Part shown: piece after piece, positions 59,965-64,000 of the stretch
How positions within the stretch are numbered: position 1 is the stretch's first letter
How the letters are laid out: each line of letters begins with the position of its first letter
Assembly (NCBI RefSeq): GCF_000177195.2
Contig: NC_015953.1
Span: 1,550,001-1,614,000 of the forward strand
Length of the DNA: 64,000 bases
Direction of reading: 5' to 3'
Source: Streptomyces sp. SirexAA-E
GTDB taxonomy: Bacteria > Actinomycetota > Actinomycetes > Streptomycetales > Streptomycetaceae
The notes under the pieces: generated by a model
The model's database searches: none
Told to the model about the DNA's origin: nothing
The model's input: the letters and a program-made list of their open reading frames with translations, nothing else
Position numbers and translations under genes: made by a program

Positions 59965-60825
59965 TCACGGGTGTCCGGGTCGCGGACCGTGGCCGGGCGG
60001 GGTGTCGGGGGTGCCGCGTCCCTGCTGTTCGCGGAAGCGGACGGGGGCGGTGCCGACGCGCCGGGCGAACAGCCGGGAGAAGTAGGCCGGGTCGTCGTAT
60101 CCGACGCTGCGGGCGACGGCGGCGACGGGGAGGTCGGTGGCGGCGAGGAGTTCCTTGGCCCGGCCGAGCCGGATGTTCAGCAGGTACTCCTTGGGGCCGA
60201 CGCCGGCTCCGCGGCGTACGGCGGTGCGCAGTGCGGCGGGGGTCATCTGGTGGCGGGCGGCGTGTTCGGCGACGGTGAGCGGGCGGAACGCGTCGCGGGC
60301 GAGGGCCTTGAGGACCGGGTCGCCGTCGGGGGCGACGTCGGCGCGGGAGCGGCGCAGCGAGACGAGGAGTTCGTGGACGGCGGCGCCCGCCTCGACCTCC
60401 TGGAGGGGGCGGGCGCGGTGTGCGGCCTGGACGATGCGGCCGATGGCGGCGCGGGGTCCGGAGGTGTCGGTGAGGGGGACGAGGGGGCGGTCGGGTTCGA
60501 TGTAGCCGAGTTCGGTGTAGGTGGTGGTGGCGGGGCCGGTGAAGTCGACGAAGTTCTCGTCCCAGCCGGCGGGGCCGGGGCCGTAGTGGTGCGGGGTGCC
60601 CGGGGTCAGCCAGATGAGGCTGGGTGCGGTGACGGCCAGTCGTCGTCCGTCGGGGGTGATGAACCAGCCGCTGCCGGAGTTGATCACCATGGCGACGTGG
60701 TGGTCGAGGGTGCGGGGCCCGACGACGGGCAGGGTGCCGTGCTGGAGGCCGACACCGAGGCAGGCGAGGCCCAGGCGCTGGTGGAGTGCGCTGGGGGTGA
60801 AGAAGCGCATCCAGATGTGGTGCAC
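59965..60825 (-). CDS. AraC-family transcriptional regulator
   Basis: 286 residues. The N-terminal half is a cupin-like sugar-binding domain (GSGWFITPDGRRLAVTAPSLIWLTPGTPHHYG). Two helix-turn-helix units close the protein: LTVAEHAARHQMTPAALRTAVRRGAGVGPKEYLLNIRLGRAKELLAATDLPVAAVARSVGYDDPAYFSRLFARRVGTAPVRFRE. GTG at 60825 is chosen because GGAAGGGGAA lies upstream. Divergent from the GH35 beta-galactosidase, which it probably controls. Confidence 0.88.
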   Translation of the reverse strand: MHHIWMRFFTPSALHQRLGLACLGVGLQHGTLPVVGPRTLDHHVAMVINSGSGWFITPDGRRLAVTAPSLIWLTPGTPHHYGPGPAGWDENFVDFTGPATTTYTELGYIEPDRPLVPLTDTSGPRAAIGRIVQAAHRARPLQEVEAGAAVHELLVSLRRSRADVAPDGDPVLKALARDAFRPLTVAEHAARHQMTPAALRTAVRRGAGVGPKEYLLNIRLGRAKELLAATDLPVAAVARSVGYDDPAYFSRLFARRVGTAPVRFREQQGRGTPDTPPGHGPRPGHP

Positions 60826-60953
60826 CGGTCGTTCCCCTTCCCTGCGGGACGCTGTGTGTCCAAGCAGTGGTGATCTTTCTCCATGGACGGGCCGGGCGCC
60901 AGGGGGGAGTCTGGTGGCCGACACGCGATCGGCACACGGGAGCACGCGGCACG

Positions 60954-62762
60954 ATGACCGGTTTCACGGTGGTGGACGACCACTTCTCGCTCGACGGCAG
61001 GCCGGTGCGGCTGTTGTCGGGGGCGATGCACTATTTCCGGGTCCATGAGGCGCAGTGGGGGCACCGGTTGTCGATGCTGCGTGCGCTGGGGCTCAACTGC
61101 GTGGAGACGTACGTGCCGTGGAATCTCCACGAGCCGTCGCCGGGGGTGTTCCGTGACGTGGGGGCGCTGGGCCGGTTCCTGGACGCGGTGCACGACCAGG
61201 GGTTGCTGGCGATCGTGCGGCCGGGGCCGTACATCTGCGCGGAGTGGGAGAACGGCGGGCTGCCGTCGTGGGTGACGGGGCGGTTCGGCCGGCGGGTGCG
61301 GACCCGGGACGCGGGTTACACGGCGGCGGTGGAGCGCTGGTTCGGGGAGCTGCTGGGGCAGGTGGTCCGGCGGCAGGTCTCGGCGGGCGGTCCGGTGGTC
61401 ATGGTGCAGGTGGAGAACGAGTACGGGAGTTACGGCTCGGACCTGGTCCATCTGCGGGAGCTGGCGGGGCTGTTGCGCCGGTCGGGGGTGGACGTGCCGC
61501 TGTTCACGTCGGACGGGCCGGAGGACCACATGCTGTCGGGCGGTTCGGTGCCCGGTCTGCCGGCGACGGCCAATTTCGGGTCGGGGGCGCGGGAGGCGTT
61601 CGGGGTGCTGCGCCGGCACCGGCCGCGGGGGCCGCTGATGTGCGCGGAGTTCTGGTGCGGCTGGTTCGAGCACTGGGGGGCCGAGCCGGTGGCGCGTGAT
61701 CCGGCGGAGACGGCGGGGGCGCTGCGGGAGGTCCTGGAGTGCGGTGCGTCGGTCAATGTGTACATGGCGCACGGGGGGACGAACTTCGCGGGGTGGGCGG
61801 GGGCGAACCGTGCGGGGCCGCTGCAGGACGGGCCGCTGGCGGCGACGGTGACGTCGTACGACTACGACGCGCCCGTCGACGAGTACGGGCGGGCCACGCC
61901 CAAGTTCTGGGCGCTGCGCGAGGTGCTGGCCGGGTACGCGGACGGGCCGCTGCCCGAGCCGCCGCCGGAGCCGGTGGGGCTGGGGCGTGCGGTGCGGGTC
62001 GCGCTGGCCGAGGGGGCGCCGCTGCCGGCGGTGCTGGAGGCGCTGGGTGATCCGGAGGGCGGGCCGTACGGTGTGCCGCCGACGTTCGAGGACCTGGGGG
62101 TGGACCGCGGGGTGGTGCGGTACGAGGTGGAGGTGCCGGGTCCGCGCCGGCCGTATCCGCTGGGCGTGCGGGGGCTGCGGGACCGGGCCGTGGTGTACGT
62201 GGACGGGGTGCGGGCCGGGGTGCTCACCGAGGAGGACCACACCCTGGCGGAGCCGGTGGCGGGACCGGCCCGGGTGGAGTTGTGGGTCCAGTCGCTGGGG
62301 CGGGTGAACTACGGGCCGCGGCTGGGTGAGCCGAAGGGGGTCACCGGCGGTGTGCTGCACGAGCGGCAGTATCTGCACGGGGTGCGGGCGCGGGCGCTGC
62401 GGCTGGACGCGTTCGGGGAGCCGGGCGCGGTGGACGGCCGGGTGCCGTTCGGGGACGTGCGGGAGACGGGGCCGACGGGCCTGTTCCGGGGGTTCTTCGA
62501 CCTCGCGGGTGTGGCGGGGACGGACCACGCGGGTCTGGAACTGCCGGGGTGGGCTTGCGGGTTCGTCTGGGTCAACGGGTTCTGCCTGGGCCGCTACCGG
62601 TCGGTGGGGCCGCAGCGGACGCTGTACGTGCCGGGCCCGGTACTCCGCGAGGGTGTCAACGAGGTGTGGGTGCTGGAGCTGGAGGAGGCGGGGGCGCCGT
62701 TCGCGGAGCTGGGCCCGGGGGCGCCGGTCAGGACGGGCGCCCCCGGGGTCGGTGCCGGGTGA
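60954..62762 (+). CDS. Beta-galactosidase, glycoside hydrolase family 35
   Basis: 602 residues. Hallmarks: LLSGAMHYFRVHEAQWGHRLSMLRALGLNCVETYVPWNLHEP, GPYICAEWENGGLPSW, acid/base Glu in VQVENEYGSYG and nucleophile Glu in CAEFWCGWFEHWG, plus VNVYMAHGGTNFAGWAGAN. The C-terminal ~200 residues form two jelly-roll domains. There is no signal peptide, so it acts on imported galactosides. Divergent from the AraC gene. No sugar transporter adjoins it in this window. Confidence 0.94.
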   Translation: MTGFTVVDDHFSLDGRPVRLLSGAMHYFRVHEAQWGHRLSMLRALGLNCVETYVPWNLHEPSPGVFRDVGALGRFLDAVHDQGLLAIVRPGPYICAEWENGGLPSWVTGRFGRRVRTRDAGYTAAVERWFGELLGQVVRRQVSAGGPVVMVQVENEYGSYGSDLVHLRELAGLLRRSGVDVPLFTSDGPEDHMLSGGSVPGLPATANFGSGAREAFGVLRRHRPRGPLMCAEFWCGWFEHWGAEPVARDPAETAGALREVLECGASVNVYMAHGGTNFAGWAGANRAGPLQDGPLAATVTSYDYDAPVDEYGRATPKFWALREVLAGYADGPLPEPPPEPVGLGRAVRVALAEGAPLPAVLEALGDPEGGPYGVPPTFEDLGVDRGVVRYEVEVPGPRRPYPLGVRGLRDRAVVYVDGVRAGVLTEEDHTLAEPVAGPARVELWVQSLGRVNYGPRLGEPKGVTGGVLHERQYLHGVRARALRLDAFGEPGAVDGRVPFGDVRETGPTGLFRGFFDLAGVAGTDHAGLELPGWACGFVWVNGFCLGRYRSVGPQRTLYVPGPVLREGVNEVWVLELEEAGAPFAELGPGAPVRTGAPGVGAG

Positions 62763-62766
62763 GCGG

Positions 62767-63624
<858 letters not shown>

Positions 63625-63784
63625 TCATGCCCGCGACAAGAACGGGTCCGATTATCGGGATGGGATGACCGCTCACACAAGGCATGCTTTTCGGCCAGGA
63701 CCGGCGCCCCCGCCAACCCGTACGCCACGGCGCGCGTCCCCCTACAGTGAGGTGCACCGGTTGCCGTCGACAGGGGGTCCGGAC

Positions 63785-64000
63785 GTGAGTGAAGCCGGCG
63801 GTGGCGGCGGCCCGGTCGTGCACGGGTTCCCCCACCTGGACACCGTCCGGTCCGCGATCACCGCGCTCTACCGGCGGCTGACCCCGGACGGTGTGCACAC
63901 GTACGCCACCTCCCTCGTCCCCGCGGACGCCGCGTTCGCGGACACGGACGACCTGTACCCCGGCGCCCAGCGGGTGGCGCACGCCCTGGTCGAGCACCTG
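63785..64000 (+). CDS. Unrecognised protein, N-terminal part (runs off the window)
   Basis: A GTG start with GGGGG upstream opens 72 codons that continue past the window end. The visible part is soluble, has a Gly-rich start (EAGGGGGP), and a helix-like LDTVRSAITALYRRLTPDGVHTYATSLVPADAAFADTDD. No signal peptide or known motif was recognised. Divergent from the trypsin gene. Confidence 0.55.
   Translation, partial: MSEAGGGGGPVVHGFPHLDTVRSAITALYRRLTPDGVHTYATSLVPADAAFADTDDLYPGAQRVAHALVEHL

Overview
High GC content, GTG/TTG starts, tightly overlapping genes, HrdB-type promoters and recognisable Streptomyces proteins all point to a Streptomyces chromosome. The serine protease near the right end closely resembles, from memory, the trypsin SprT of S. 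griseus, so a member of that group is likely. The right two thirds carries housekeeping genes (coaE, rpsA, hrpB, polA, liv operon, ANTAR regulator, pyk, pepN, chorismate mutase). The left third is more accessory.

Layout. 0-1.7 kb: the end of psuG with a coupled PfkB kinase (pseudouridine breakdown), then a uridine-kinase-like protein with a degenerate P-loop. 1.7-9.8 kb: one long leftward nitrogen operon, reading urea channel, ureA, a CbiX-type chelatase with a His-rich tail, ureB, ureC, ureF, ureG, ureD, ammonium transporter. No ureE is present. 10-11.3 kb: a fluC pair and a SnoaL-like protein. 11.3-16.2 kb: a secreted cupin, an HxlR regulator divergent from an aminotransferase coupled to a C39-like protein, and a TetR regulator divergent from an HXXEE membrane protein with a striking palindrome between them. 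16.2-21.8 kb: SWIM zinc finger / SNF2 helicase pair and a slipin. 22-27.3 kb: lipoprotein, DoxX, methyltransferase, ADP-ribosylglycohydrolase, TPR protein, coaE, PAC2 protein. 27.7-39 kb: a secreted beta-helix lyase-like protein behind a promoter that carries a chitinase-type 12-mer, then rpsA, a methyltransferase, hrpB, a lytic transglycosylase and polA. 39-48.6 kb: a YdeP-type molybdopterin oxidoreductase, a thioesterase and the livK-H-M-G-F transporter operon. 48.6-51.3 kb: ANTAR regulator, tRNA-Leu(CAA), a LAGLIDADG-like remnant and pyk. 51.5-64 kb: a Tat-exported nucleotidase, an orphan siderophore-type decarboxylase/N-monooxygenase pair, pepN, chorismate mutase, an AraC regulator divergent from a GH35 beta-galactosidase, a trypsin, and the start of an unrecognised gene.

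How the genes work together. The 1.7-9.8 kb operon would import urea and ammonium and assemble a nickel urease. The chelatase-like protein sits where nickel handling is needed and UreE is absent. The strongest leads are this urease arrangement, the chitinase-type element at 27568-27579, the desAB-like pair without its usual partners, and the two well-formed operators at 12.7 and 15.2 kb. All family assignments come from reading motifs; no database search was run.
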